Made by a program: the position numbers and the translations under genes
From: Vaginimicrobium propionicum
Lineage (GTDB): Bacteria > Actinomycetota > Actinomycetes > Propionibacteriales > Propionibacteriaceae
Assembly: GCF_900155645.1 (NCBI RefSeq)
Contig: NZ_LT706985.1
Span: forward strand, 124,001 to 188,000
DNA length: 64,000 nt
Direction of reading: 5' to 3'
Notes under the pieces: generated by a model
What the model was told of the DNA's origin: nothing
Databases searched by the model: none
The model's input: only the letters and a program-made list of their open reading frames with translations
In this document: one piece after another, positions 1 through 8,332 of the stretch
How positions within the stretch are numbered: position 1 is the stretch's first letter
Layout: each line of letters starts with the position of its first letter

Positions 1-429
1 CAAGAGAATGCCGAAAAAACTGTTGATGATGCAGACGCTCTGGAACAGAAGTGGAAGGATGAGGGTAAGAAATATGCCGAAGCTAATGGGATTTCAACAT
101 CTTTTGTCGGCCCGACTTTCACTACCTTTTCTTCGGACACAATCGAGAGCTACCGCTACTATCTGAATGCTAATGACGACTGGAAAGCTGGCGATAAAGT
201 AAAGATTGATTTTTACTGCCAGACTGTGGAACCAGCCGTTATCAAAGTGTGGGTTGCCCCAGATACGGACGAGCAAAAGGGTCAGCTGACGGAAGTTATG
301 TGCGGGGTAGATACTCCTGCTCACGCCTCTTGGGAGTACACCCTATCTGCAGACACAAATAACTTGCTGATCTCTCGGCACCAGGTGCCGGTTGAGGGCT
401 TTATGATTACCGACTACACGAAGATGTAG
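1..429 (+). CDS. C-terminal part of an unrecognised protein (5' end outside window)
   Basis: The reading frame is open from base 1 to a TAG at 427-429, so this is the last 142 codons of a gene that begins upstream of the window. The visible part is hydrophilic, begins with a charged, probably helical segment and then becomes beta-rich. It contains two cysteines (around residues 76 and 101 of the visible part) and no membrane segment. A methionine at 226 could start a shorter product, but the upstream frame has the same character and no stop, so a truncated gene is more likely. I do not recognise the family; an extracytoplasmic or lipoprotein-like protein is possible but cannot be shown without the N-terminus. 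A strong hairpin follows directly. Confidence 0.6.
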   Translation, partial: QENAEKTVDDADALEQKWKDEGKKYAEANGISTSFVGPTFTTFSSDTIESYRYYLNANDDWKAGDKVKIDFYCQTVEPAVIKVWVAPDTDEQKGQLTEVMCGVDTPAHASWEYTLSADTNNLLISRHQVPVEGFMITDYTKM

Positions 430-440
430 TCTTGAGTCGA

Positions 441-473
441 ATAACCCAGGCAATCTTGGATTGCCTGGGTTAT
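441..473. terminator. Rho-independent terminator, probably bidirectional
   Basis: A perfect 15-bp inverted repeat (441-455 and 459-473) encloses a 3-nt loop (TTG) and is followed by TTCT. It lies 12 bp after the stop of the plus-strand gene and about 60 bp beyond the stop of the convergent minus-strand glycosylase gene, so it can serve both. Confidence 0.85.
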
Positions 474-536
474 TTCTAGCTCACCCGAAAATAGGGGTTA
501 CTAAGGTTGAGAATTCCTCCAAAAGCGACCCTCATT

Positions 537-1190
537 TCACATCATCTTTCGAGCGGAGGCAGTGATCATCGGCCAGTAGATTTCCCAACCACCTGATATG
601 CGGGCGTCTTTTCCGGCTTGGACGATGAGCCCATGCAGCAACCCGAATTCGCTGACGCTGAAGTTTTCGGCGCGAATCGTCTCGTCGCAAGCTTTTCTGG
701 CTTGAGCGTAAGTGTGGTAATTGCCCCACTCGGCGGCTTTCAGCAGCCGGCGCGCGTAGGCGTCATAAATGAATAGGCCACGGTTATAGGCGTAGAGGGC
801 AATATCGTCAGCAGTTTCTTCACCAACCCCGCGAACGGCAAGTAAAGACTTGCGTAAATTTTGATCGCTCATTTTTGAGCTTTGGTAATCGTTTTCGCTA
901 AACCAAGTGGCGATAGCTTTTAGATATTGAGTTTTCGCGCGCCAATAGCCCGAGGGTTTAATGGCTTGTTGGATTGCGGTATCTGGCCCATCAATAAGGG
1001 ATTTTGGGTTCAATAAATCAAAGTTTTTAAGGTTGGTTATCGCTTTTTCTACGCTTGTCCAGGTGGTGTTTTGGGTTAATACTGCGCCCACCAAAATCTC
1101 GAATCGGCTCTGTGATGGCCACCAAACGTCAGTTTTTGGTACTGCAAGTCGAAGTATCTCCATGATTTTGCGCATTGGTAATCGGTTCAC
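537..1190 (-). CDS. HhH-GPD family DNA glycosylase (endonuclease III-like, resembles MagIII)
   Basis: This is a base-excision repair DNA glycosylase of the endonuclease III superfamily (217 aa). The N-terminal helix carries the family signature GAVLTQNT (residues 35-42). The helix-hairpin-helix is at about 117-130 (LAVRGVGEETADD), and D143 in IYDAYARR matches the catalytic aspartate position. The four-cysteine iron-sulfur loop of Nth/MutY is absent; I see one cysteine in the protein. Short length, missing cluster and the LTQNT signature resemble the MagIII 3-methyladenine glycosylases. The substrate (alkylated purines versus oxidised pyrimidines) is inferred. The GTG at 1190 is preferred because AGAGGTGG lies about 7 nt upstream; an ATG at 1175 is the alternative. 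Confidence 0.85.
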   Translation of the reverse strand: MNRLPMRKIMEILRLAVPKTDVWWPSQSRFEILVGAVLTQNTTWTSVEKAITNLKNFDLLNPKSLIDGPDTAIQQAIKPSGYWRAKTQYLKAIATWFSENDYQSSKMSDQNLRKSLLAVRGVGEETADDIALYAYNRGLFIYDAYARRLLKAAEWGNYHTYAQARKACDETIRAENFSVSEFGLLHGLIVQAGKDARISGGWEIYWPMITASARKMM

Positions 1191-1306
1191 GGGTACACCA
1201 CCTCTTAGCTAATGTATTGCATCGCTAGAGTTACCTACCATCGGCAACCGTGGTGCCTGTGTGATTTGCCAACGTCTGCTACAACTGCAAAACTTATATC
1301 TCACTT

Positions 1307-1382
1307 GGCCCCGTAGTGTAGTGGCCTAGCACGCGGCCCTCTCAAGGCTGTAACGGCAGTTCGAATCTGCTCGGGGCTACCA
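1307..1382 (+). tRNA. tRNA-Glu (anticodon CTC)
   Basis: The 76-nt cloverleaf has a 7-bp acceptor stem (GGCCCCG with CGGGGCT, one G-U pair) and a 3-bp D stem. A 5-bp anticodon stem holds the loop CTCTCAA, giving anticodon CTC. The T arm contains TTCGAAT and the 3' CCA is encoded. It stands alone between the glycosylase gene and the M23 peptidase gene. Confidence 0.95.
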
Positions 1383-1432
1383 AGTTTATTGACGTTTTTC
1401 TAACGTTATATTTTTGTATATGGCAAAGTCTC

Positions 1433-1483
1433 AACGATAGCTTTGGGGTAGATGGGATTTTAAGGCCTTCACAAGCTATCGTT
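1433..1483 (+). repeat. Inverted repeat in the leader of the M23 peptidase gene
   Basis: AACGATAGCTT (1433-1443) and AAGCTATCGTT (1473-1483) are exact 11-bp inverted repeats separated by 29 bp. They lie 40 bp before the peptidase start codon. They could form a stem in the leader RNA or a spaced operator. I see no T-run after the right arm, so it is not a classical terminator for the tRNA. Confidence 0.6.
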
Positions 1484-1522
1484 AAGTCATTAGAGCGATT
1501 TGGTGGTAGGGGATTAAGCTCT

Positions 1523-2584
1523 ATGAGGCGGACAAATTTCAGCGCGGCACTCGTCAGCTTCTTAGCTAGCGTGGCTTTTTTGGCGATGTCAGCTGTAGGG
1601 CCAGGCGTCTTTGCGCAGGCGAATGCCTCGCTAAATTCTAGGTTATGGACAGCTCCCTCAGCCTCCAGCGTCTTTATGGCTAATCAGCGCGCCAAGGTGC
1701 AAGCAGAAGAAGCCTCGCGCTCCAAGGAGCCAGAGCCAGTCAAGACCCCTGAGGTGGCTGACACTGGCCACGCTGACAATGGTAAATGGGAATGGCCGCT
1801 AGATTCTAGGATTCAAACCTCGCCTTTTGGCTTTAGGACGGATCCAATTAATGGTTCTGCTGGTTTCCATACTGGCCTAGACATCGGGGCGGCTTGCGGC
1901 AGTGACGCTTACGCTAGTCGGGAGGGTCAAGTTTCGTTCGCTGGTGTTGCTGGCGGCTACGGCAATCGCATCGTCATTCTGCACTCCAATGGTGTGAGTA
2001 GTTCATATAACCACCTTCAAGAAATTCTGGTGAAGGTTGGTGACCAGGTGAAACAAGGCCAAGTAATCGCCAAAGTTGGGACTACTGGTAATTCAACAGG
2101 CTGCCATCTGCATTTCGAGATAATGATTGATGGCAAGTTCACCGACCCGCTGCCTTTCTTAAACGGCACGGCGGGCGCCAACCCCAAAACATACGGCTAT
2201 GCAGGCTATCAGAGCGGCTCACCAACCCCCAATGCGGAGCAGTCAAAACCAGGTGAGGTGTTGGTTTGCGAAACTGATCAGCAATCAGCTCAAGCCTACG
2301 GCGGTAATATCCCTAGTGGTAGCGCTAATTGCGTCTCCAAGAAAGTGCCTGAGACGCAAAATAAACCTGCCGACTCGCCGTCCGAATCGCCAAATCCAAC
2401 CCAGATGCCTAACCAGCCAACACCAGGGGTTGAGGATACGCCCGCTACGCCTAATCCGAGCGAAGATGGCGATAGTCCGTCGCCTACGCCAGGTGCTGAT
2501 TCCCAGACACCAGCCGCCCCTGAACCTGATGTCTCGGCTTCGCCTGATCCGGTAGCCAACTCCCCAGCCGAACAAAACAATTAA
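1523..2584 (+). CDS. Secreted M23-family peptidoglycan endopeptidase with Pro/Ser/Thr-rich tail
   Basis: This protein probably cleaves cell-wall peptide cross-links outside the membrane. The 353-aa product has a signal peptide (basic MRRT, hydrophobic core, likely cleavage near residue 31). An LytM/M23 domain follows at about 90-220 with zinc ligands H116 and D120 (HTGLD) and the HLH pair H195/H197 (HLHFE). After about residue 270 there is a low-complexity tail rich in proline, serine, threonine and acidic residues, without an LPXTG sorting motif, so it may be a flexible wall-spanning segment. No second catalytic domain is visible. Its TAA stop overlaps the stop of the convergent IclR gene. 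Confidence 0.9.
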   Translation: MRRTNFSAALVSFLASVAFLAMSAVGPGVFAQANASLNSRLWTAPSASSVFMANQRAKVQAEEASRSKEPEPVKTPEVADTGHADNGKWEWPLDSRIQTSPFGFRTDPINGSAGFHTGLDIGAACGSDAYASREGQVSFAGVAGGYGNRIVILHSNGVSSSYNHLQEILVKVGDQVKQGQVIAKVGTTGNSTGCHLHFEIMIDGKFTDPLPFLNGTAGANPKTYGYAGYQSGSPTPNAEQSKPGEVLVCETDQQSAQAYGGNIPSGSANCVSKKVPETQNKPADSPSESPNPTQMPNQPTPGVEDTPATPNPSEDGDSPSPTPGADSQTPAAPEPDVSASPDPVANSPAEQNN

Positions 2585-3321
2585 GGTTTAGTTGGCTTGT
2601 CGTCGGCTGTTGATTTACGCAAAATATCCGTCAAATATTCGGCGGCAGCTATTACCGCTGGAGCATGCAATCTGCCCGGCTGTCGAGTTAACCGTTCTAT
2701 TGGGCCTGAAACTGACATTGCCGCAATGACTTTTCCAGCAGGAGAACGCACTGGGGCGCTGACGGATGCCACCCCCGCTTCGCGTTCAGCCACCGATTGT
2801 GCCCAGCCTCGGCGTCTAACATTCGATAACGCGACGGCAGAAAAATCGGCGTGTTCTAACTCGCGGGCAAGGCGTTCTGGCTCTTCCCAGGCCATCAACA
2901 CTTGGGCTGCTGATCCTGCGGTTAACGCTAGTTGGGCGCCGACGGGGATAGAGTCACGCAATCCAGACGGGCGATCAGCTGCTGCGATGCATACCCGAAC
3001 TTCGCCCTGGCGGCGATATAACTGAGCCGATTCGCCAGTAATATCGCGCAACCGTTCTAGAACGGGGCCAGCCTTAGTCAGCAACTTGTCCTCTCCGGCG
3101 GCGGCCGCTAATTCCACCAGTCGAGGACCCAACACGAATCGACCCTGCAAATCTCTGGCAACTAGACGGTGGTGCTCTAAAGCGACTGCTAGTCGATGAG
3201 CAGTTGGCCTAGCTAATCCAGTCATTTGCACTAGGCCAGCCAAGGTTGCTGGGCCGGCCTCCAAAGCTGAAAGCACTTGAGCGGCTTTATCTAGCACGCC
3301 AACGCCAGAAGATTGTCCCAT
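2581..3321 (-). CDS. IclR-family transcriptional regulator (NdgR/LtbR type)
   Basis: 246 aa. The N-terminal winged helix-turn-helix (about 8-70, including LAGLVQMTGLARPTAHRLAVAL) is followed by the IclR effector-binding domain with the usual VRVCIAAADRP and GSAAQVLMAWE stretches. An IclR gene divergent from leuCD is the standard arrangement in actinobacteria, where LtbR (Corynebacterium) and NdgR (Streptomyces) control leucine biosynthesis and related genes. That role is inferred here from position and family. The ATG at 3321 sits only 4 bp from a perfect palindrome, which suggests autoregulation. The gene converges on the M23 gene with overlapping stop codons (2581-2584). Confidence 0.9.
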   Translation of the reverse strand: MGQSSGVGVLDKAAQVLSALEAGPATLAGLVQMTGLARPTAHRLAVALEHHRLVARDLQGRFVLGPRLVELAAAAGEDKLLTKAGPVLERLRDITGESAQLYRRQGEVRVCIAAADRPSGLRDSIPVGAQLALTAGSAAQVLMAWEEPERLARELEHADFSAVALSNVRRRGWAQSVAEREAGVASVSAPVRSPAGKVIAAMSVSGPIERLTRQPGRLHAPAVIAAAEYLTDILRKSTADDKPTKP

Positions 3322-3325
3322 AAGC

Positions 3326-3341
3326 TGAGATTATCATCTCA
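3326..3341. promoter_or_regulatory. Palindromic operator between the IclR gene and leuC
   Basis: TGAGAT-TATC-ATCTCA is a perfect 6-4-6 palindrome in the 50-bp divergent intergenic region. It ends 30 bp before the leuC ATG and starts 4 bp from the IclR start codon, where a single bound dimer could block both promoters. Assignment to the IclR protein is inference from position. Confidence 0.65.
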
Positions 3342-3371
3342 ACACGCGGACAGCTAGTGCATACTCTTCAT

Positions 3372-4769
3372 ATGGGAAAAACGCTGAGTCAAAAGATCTG
3401 GGACGACCATGTCGTCAGAGCTGAAGATGGCCAACCAGACTTGCTCTATATAGATTTGCAGTTATTGCACGAGGTGACTAGCCCACAGGCTTTTGAGGGG
3501 TTACGGCTAGCTGGCCGCAAAGTGCGCCGTCCGGAGCTGACCCAAGCTACCGAGGATCACAACACGCCTACCTTGGATATCTTTGCCCCAATTAGTGACC
3601 CAATCTCTAGAGCACAGATTGATACCTTGCGTGCTAATGCCAAAGAATTTGGTCTACCAATTTTTTCTCTCGGCGATATAAATCAAGGTGTAGTCCATAT
3701 CATTGGCCCAAATTTGGGTTTGACTCAACCTGGTATGACGATTGTCTGCGGTGATTCCCACACCGCCACCCATGGCGCTTTTGGTGCGCTTGCTTTCGGC
3801 ATCGGCACTTCCGAGGTGGAACATGTCCTGGCCACCCAGACGTTAACCCAAAATAAAATGCCCAGCATGGCTGTCAATATCGTTGGCGAACTAGGCGATG
3901 GTGTCAGCGCTAAAGACGTTATCTTGGCGTTAATAGCGCAAGTCGGAACGGGTGCCGGCTCCGGCTATATCGCTGAATATCGCGGCCCGGTTATCGAGGC
4001 GATGTCGATGGAAGAACGCATGACAATCTGCAATATGTCTATCGAATGGAGTGCCAAAGGTGGGCTAATTGCTCCAGATCAAACCACTTTCGATTATTTG
4101 AAGGGCAAGCCCTATGCGCCGAAGGGCGCTGATTGGGATGCTGCGCTTGAATACTGGCAGACTTTACGTAGCGACGAGGATGCCGCCTTTGACAAAGAGA
4201 TCACCTTAGACGTTAGCGATCTAACCCCGTTCGTTACGTGGGGCACCAACCCCGGTCAAGGTGTTGAGCTTAGCGGTGTGGTACCAAACCCCGAAGATTT
4301 CCATGCTGAAGTTGATAAGAACGCTGCCAAGCGTGCACTGCAATATATGGATTTAGTGCCCGGCACCCCAATGCGCGACATCAAGATTGACACGGTGTTC
4401 CTAGGCTCGTGCACAAATGGTCGAATTGAGGATTTGCGAGCCGCAGCCAAAGTGCTTAAAGGCAAAAAAATTCATTCGGGTTTAAGAATGTTGGTCGTCC
4501 CCGGTTCGGGTACAGTTCGTCAACAAGCAATGGATGAGGGTCTAGACAAGGTCTTTACCGATTTTGGTGCTGAATGGCGTTTTGCTGGTTGCTCAATGTG
4601 TTTGGGAATGAACCCTGATCAATTGGCCCCTGGCGAGCGTTCGGCTTCTACCTCTAACCGTAATTTTGAAGGTAGGCAAGGCAAAGGTGGGCGAACTCAC
4701 CTAGTCAGCCCTCAAGTAGCAGCTGCCACCGCAATAGCCGGGCACCTGGCTTCGCCAGCAGATATTTAA
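3372..4769 (+). CDS. leuC: 3-isopropylmalate dehydratase large subunit
   Basis: With LeuD it isomerises 2-isopropylmalate to 3-isopropylmalate in leucine biosynthesis, using a [4Fe-4S] cluster. The 465-aa product has the aconitase-family [20 protein letters not shown] segment and cluster ligands at about C347 (GSCTNGR), C407 and C410 (GCSMCLGM). It ends with the substrate-binding [12 protein letters not shown] region. Start: ATG 3372 gives [15 protein letters not shown], which matches family N-termini; a GTG at 3357 would add five residues. CATACT at 3360-3365 lies 7 bp before the ATG, so the transcript may be leaderless. leuD follows after 11 bp. Confidence 0.96.
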   Translation: MGKTLSQKIWDDHVVRAEDGQPDLLYIDLQLLHEVTSPQAFEGLRLAGRKVRRPELTQATEDHNTPTLDIFAPISDPISRAQIDTLRANAKEFGLPIFSLGDINQGVVHIIGPNLGLTQPGMTIVCGDSHTATHGAFGALAFGIGTSEVEHVLATQTLTQNKMPSMAVNIVGELGDGVSAKDVILALIAQVGTGAGSGYIAEYRGPVIEAMSMEERMTICNMSIEWSAKGGLIAPDQTTFDYLKGKPYAPKGADWDAALEYWQTLRSDEDAAFDKEITLDVSDLTPFVTWGTNPGQGVELSGVVPNPEDFHAEVDKNAAKRALQYMDLVPGTPMRDIKIDTVFLGSCTNGRIEDLRAAAKVLKGKKIHSGLRMLVVPGSGTVRQQAMDEGLDKVFTDFGAEWRFAGCSMCLGMNPDQLAPGERSASTSNRNFEGRQGKGGRTHLVSPQVAAATAIAGHLASPADI

Positions 4770-4780
4770 GGAACACAGTG

Positions 4781-5380
4781 ATGGAAAAATTTCAGACTCA
4801 TAGCGGCGTTGCCGTGCCATTGCGCCGCTCAAATGTTGACACTGACCAAATCATTCCGGCGGTTTATCTTAAGCGAATTACGCGTAGCGGTTTCGAGGAT
4901 GGTTTATTTGCCTCTTGGCGAGTTGACGACGAATTCGTGTTGAATAAGTCAAGCTATAAGACAGGCTCCATCCTTATCGTCGGTCCAGATTTTGGTACCG
5001 GTAGCTCCAGGGAACACGCTGTTTGGGCACTGCAAAATTACGGGTTTAAAGTAATTATTGGCACCAGATTTGGACCTATTTTCAAAAATAATGCTGGTAA
5101 AGCGGGGTTGCTGATCGCTGTAGTGACCGACGATGTGGTTAAAGAACTTTGGGAATATACCGAAGCCAACCCAGGGGTGAAATTAACTGTTAACCTAGCT
5201 GACCAATCCATTTCAGCTGGTGAGCAGGTTTTTTCTTTCGAAATTGATGCCTATACCAAGCAGCGCCTACTTGCTGGTTTAGACGATATTGCTGCCACTT
5301 TGCGCCACGAGGACGAGATCGCCGCTTTTGAGGCCAAACGTCCGGTGTGGAAATTGCGAACACTACCAAAACAGGTCTAG
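4781..5380 (+). CDS. leuD: 3-isopropylmalate dehydratase small subunit
   Basis: This is the swivel-domain partner of LeuC (199 aa, normal for the family). Diagnostic segments are [16 protein letters not shown] near the N-terminus and [17 protein letters not shown], which closes over the active site. Two adjacent starts exist, GTG 4778 and ATG 4781. AAGGA lies about 10 nt before the ATG, which is preferred. It forms an operon with leuC. The next gene starts 27 bp after its stop. Confidence 0.96.
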   Translation: MEKFQTHSGVAVPLRRSNVDTDQIIPAVYLKRITRSGFEDGLFASWRVDDEFVLNKSSYKTGSILIVGPDFGTGSSREHAVWALQNYGFKVIIGTRFGPIFKNNAGKAGLLIAVVTDDVVKELWEYTEANPGVKLTVNLADQSISAGEQVFSFEIDAYTKQRLLAGLDDIAATLRHEDEIAAFEAKRPVWKLRTLPKQV

Positions 5381-5407
5381 TTAGCGGCTGAGCGTTAAGC
5401 TGAGGCA

Positions 5408-6169
5408 ATGGCAAAAACTTGGGGAAGGTTGCGTCGACTCAACCCAACAAAGACTAACTCGTTGGCTTTGGCTGCGTTATCTCCGTTGGTTAAACCCCTA
5501 CTTAGTCCGCTGATTAAATTTCGTTGGGCGGGAGGGGTTTTCGTCCCGAAAAGTGGGTCAGCCATTTTGGTGGCCAACCATATTTCCAGTCTCGACCCAG
5601 TGTTACTCGGGTTGTTTCTGGCTCACAACGGACGTTGGCCGCACTACCTGGCTAGGGCAAACCTTTGGGATAATCGACTGCTTCGTCACCTCTTGGAAAC
5701 TTCCGGCCAGATTCCGGTTTTTCGCGACAGTGATCAGGCATCAGACGCTTTGAGGCAGGCCAAAGCTAGTTTAGCTAGCGGTAATACGGTAATTATTTAC
5801 CCCGAAGGCACGATTACATTTGATCCGCAAGAATGGCCGATGACCATTCACACTGGCGTTGCCCGATTAGCGATTGCTACTGGGGCGCCCGTTATTCCAG
5901 TAGGGCAGTGGGGAGCTAATTTCGTATTACCGCCGCGGAAAATTCGTCCCTTAAAATTACGCCGCCATTTGGTAACTACGGTGGCTGGTGAGCCGCTAGA
6001 AATACCAAGGGGTGAGGAAGAAGATCGCGAACTTGTTGCCCGTGTTAGCAAACAAATTTTTGACGCTATCTGGCGTCAAACCTGTCTGGCTCGTGGCGAA
6101 TCTGGTCCTGACACTATTTGGAGTCAGCGTTTTAACAAGAGGGTAGCCTGTGACGACGTTTTGTATTAG
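5408..6169 (+). CDS. 1-acyl-sn-glycerol-3-phosphate acyltransferase family protein (PlsC-like)
   Basis: A membrane-associated acyltransferase of phospholipid synthesis (253 aa). It has the NHxxxxD box (NHISSLD, about residues 56-62) and the YPEGT box (about 134-138) that bind acyl donor and phosphate in this family. It lies before ddl and thiL, as in many actinobacteria. A glycerol-3-phosphate dehydrogenase gene (gpsA), often found between plsC and ddl, is absent here. The C-terminus (after about 235) is not conserved in a way I recognise. The exact acceptor, lysophosphatidate or another lysolipid, cannot be told from sequence. Confidence 0.88.
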   Translation: MAKTWGRLRRLNPTKTNSLALAALSPLVKPLLSPLIKFRWAGGVFVPKSGSAILVANHISSLDPVLLGLFLAHNGRWPHYLARANLWDNRLLRHLLETSGQIPVFRDSDQASDALRQAKASLASGNTVIIYPEGTITFDPQEWPMTIHTGVARLAIATGAPVIPVGQWGANFVLPPRKIRPLKLRRHLVTTVAGEPLEIPRGEEEDRELVARVSKQIFDAIWRQTCLARGESGPDTIWSQRFNKRVACDDVLY

Positions 6170-6210
6170 TTGGGTGCAGTAATCTAGTCGAGAACAGACG
6201 AAGGATACCG

Positions 6211-7320
6211 ATGAAAACTATCGCACTTATTTTTGGTGGCCAATCTAGTGAGCACGAAATTTCGTGTCTGACAGCTGGGGAAGTTGTCAAAGCGATTGAC
6301 GAAACAAAATACCGCGTTGTCGGTATCGGGATTACGCGTTCAGGGGTTTGGCAACGTTATGAGCCAGCCGAGGTTGCTGCTCTAAAGACGGTGGCTAAAA
6401 AATTGCCTTCATTGTCTGAAGATCATCGCCACGCAGTCGTGTTACGCAGTGGTACTGGCTTACAAATTGCCACGCGGCAGGGCGACGCATTCTCAGATGT
6501 GATTGATGTCGATGTGGTGTTCTCGCTCATTCACGGCACCTATGGCGAGGATGGCACGCTACAGGGAATGTTAGAAATGTTCCACTGCCCCTACGTTGGC
6601 TCTGGTGTGGCCTCTAGCGCTATCGGTATGGATAAACACTTTATGAAAGTGGCACTACAAGCAGCCGGTATCCCTAGCGGATCTTATCGCGTTATCAGGC
6701 CTGCACTCTGGGAAAATAATCGTGAGCTAGCACTAGCTAGAGTAGGTGAATTACAGTTTCCGATCTTTGTTAAACCCGCCAGAGGTGGCTCGTCTGTAGG
6801 TATAAGCCGCGTTGCAGATTTAAGTGGTCTTGGACAGGCCATCGAAGTGGCAAGACAATACGACCCGAAGGTAATTGTTGAGCAGGGCATCACTGATGCC
6901 CGGGAAGTTGAATGTGCGGTGCTTGGCCCACTCGCGGGTGGCCAGCCGCGAGTGTCTTGTCCCGGTGAGATAGTCGTTCATACTGGCGATGCCTTCTACG
7001 ATTACGAAGCTAAATATTTACCTACTGATGGCGAGGTTGATCTAAACATTCCGGCTGATTTGCCCCCCGAAATTAGTGCCAAGGTGCGCGATTTAGCTCG
7101 TCGCAGCTTTGAAGCTTTAGATTGTGAGGGTCTAGCCAGAGTTGATTTATTCGTTACTGCTCAAGGTGATGTGCTGGTCAATGAAGTCAATACCATGCCA
7201 GGTTTCACCAAACTATCGATGTTCCCGAGTTTGTGGCAGGCAAGTGGTATTAGCTATCGCGAATTGCTGACTGATTTGATCGAACAAGCTTTAGCTAGGC
7301 CAGTCAATGTGAATAGGTAG
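6211..7320 (+). CDS. ddl: D-alanine--D-alanine ligase
   Basis: A cytoplasmic ATP-grasp enzyme that makes the D-Ala-D-Ala dipeptide for peptidoglycan. The 369-aa product starts with IALIFGGQSSEHEISC. It contains the ATP-grasp segment KPARGGSSVGIS, the omega-loop motif YDYEAKYL with the tyrosine typical of D-Ala-D-Ala (not D-lactate) ligases, and the metal-binding end NEVNTMPGFT. This predicts normal, vancomycin-susceptible precursors, which is inference from the loop motif. GAAGGA lies about 7 nt before the ATG. thiL starts 4 bp after the stop, so the two genes are co-transcribed. Confidence 0.96.
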   Translation: MKTIALIFGGQSSEHEISCLTAGEVVKAIDETKYRVVGIGITRSGVWQRYEPAEVAALKTVAKKLPSLSEDHRHAVVLRSGTGLQIATRQGDAFSDVIDVDVVFSLIHGTYGEDGTLQGMLEMFHCPYVGSGVASSAIGMDKHFMKVALQAAGIPSGSYRVIRPALWENNRELALARVGELQFPIFVKPARGGSSVGISRVADLSGLGQAIEVARQYDPKVIVEQGITDAREVECAVLGPLAGGQPRVSCPGEIVVHTGDAFYDYEAKYLPTDGEVDLNIPADLPPEISAKVRDLARRSFEALDCEGLARVDLFVTAQGDVLVNEVNTMPGFTKLSMFPSLWQASGISYRELLTDLIEQALARPVNVNR

Positions 7321-7324
7321 TTTT

Positions 7325-8272
7325 ATGAGCCAAACAGTGTCAAATTTGGGGGAATTTGGGTTAATCAACCGCATAACTAGGGATTTGCCGACCTCTCCTG
7401 CAGTCTCGGTAGGTCCAGGTGACGACGGTGCTGTCTTTTTAGTGAATGGCTCTGTCGTGTCTACAGTGGACATGCTCGTCGAAGACGTCCACTTCAAACG
7501 TTCCTGGTGCTCTGGCCAGGATGTTGGACGCAAACTTGTCGGCGCTAACGTTGCCGACTTGGAGGCTATGGGGGCTAAACCGGTTGCCTTAGTGGCAGCG
7601 GTTTCGCTACCAAAAGATCTGGAAGAGTCCTGGGTACGAGAGTTTGCTACGGGGCTGCGTGATGAAGCGACACTGGCTGACGCGTCATTGGTGGGCGGGG
7701 ATATAGTTACTGGCGAAAAAATTGTGGTTTCGTTGACTGCTATCGGTCAAACTGATGGTCTTCAACCCATTCTGCGATCTGGTGCGCGAGTTGGTGACGT
7801 GGTGGCCATACGTGGAAGACTAGGTTGGTCATCGGCCGGTTTAGCCACTTTGACTAGGGGTTTTCGTTCTCCTCGCACCGTCATAGAGGCCTATCGTTAT
7901 CCGCAAGTACCCTATGGTGCTGGCCGCCAAGCTGCTCTAGCGGGTGCTTCAGCAATGATTGATATCTCTGATGGTCTACTCGCTGATTTGGGTCATATAT
8001 GCCAGCAATCTAATGTTTCTATAGATATAGACGCCGCCAGGCTAACGATTGCTGAGCCGGTTGCCACCGTTGGTGCCGCTTTAAACACTAACCCGCTGGA
8101 TTACGTTCTGACGGGTGGGGAAGACCATGCGCTAGCCGCTACCTTCGCTGTTGGCAATGTGCCTGACGAATGGGACGTTATTGGGGTTGTCGAAGCCCCA
8201 TCGGAAGGCTCATCGGTGACGGTGGATGGGGCAGCTTGGCAAACCGAGAATCTGGGTTGGACGCATTTCTAA
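7325..8272 (+). CDS. thiL: Thiamine-monophosphate kinase
   Basis: It phosphorylates thiamine monophosphate to the active cofactor thiamine diphosphate, which the phosphoketolase and transketolase further along this window need. The 315-aa product is of the PurM/ThiL fold. Visible motifs are GPGDDGAVF near residue 36, STVDMLVEDVHFKR (Mg/ATP binding), GANVADLEAMGAKP and IDISDGLLADLGHI. No other thiamine gene is near; pairing of thiL with ddl is common in actinobacteria. Confidence 0.94.
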   Translation: MSQTVSNLGEFGLINRITRDLPTSPAVSVGPGDDGAVFLVNGSVVSTVDMLVEDVHFKRSWCSGQDVGRKLVGANVADLEAMGAKPVALVAAVSLPKDLEESWVREFATGLRDEATLADASLVGGDIVTGEKIVVSLTAIGQTDGLQPILRSGARVGDVVAIRGRLGWSSAGLATLTRGFRSPRTVIEAYRYPQVPYGAGRQAALAGASAMIDISDGLLADLGHICQQSNVSIDIDAARLTIAEPVATVGAALNTNPLDYVLTGGEDHALAATFAVGNVPDEWDVIGVVEAPSEGSSVTVDGAAWQTENLGWTHF

Positions 8273-8332
8273 TCAACACAGCTGCGGCGTGGAGAGGTAG
8301 CTGTTGTGCTTTAGCCAACTAAACTGACCCAT

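Noticed and set aside
1383-1522. c-di-AMP (ydaO) riboswitch before the M23 peptidase gene
   Set aside because: Actinobacterial wall hydrolases often have one, but the 140-bp leader is short and I could not find the conserved core; only a simple inverted repeat is seen.
2199-2580. Several overlapping open frames inside the M23 tail, on both strands
   Set aside because: They are arginine- or glycine-rich shadows of the Pro/Ser/Thr repeat region and lack ribosome-binding sites.
8273-8332. Terminator between thiL and ftsK
   Set aside because: Arms ACAGCT (8278-8283) and AGCTGT (8299-8304) are short, the loop is 15 nt and there is no T-run.
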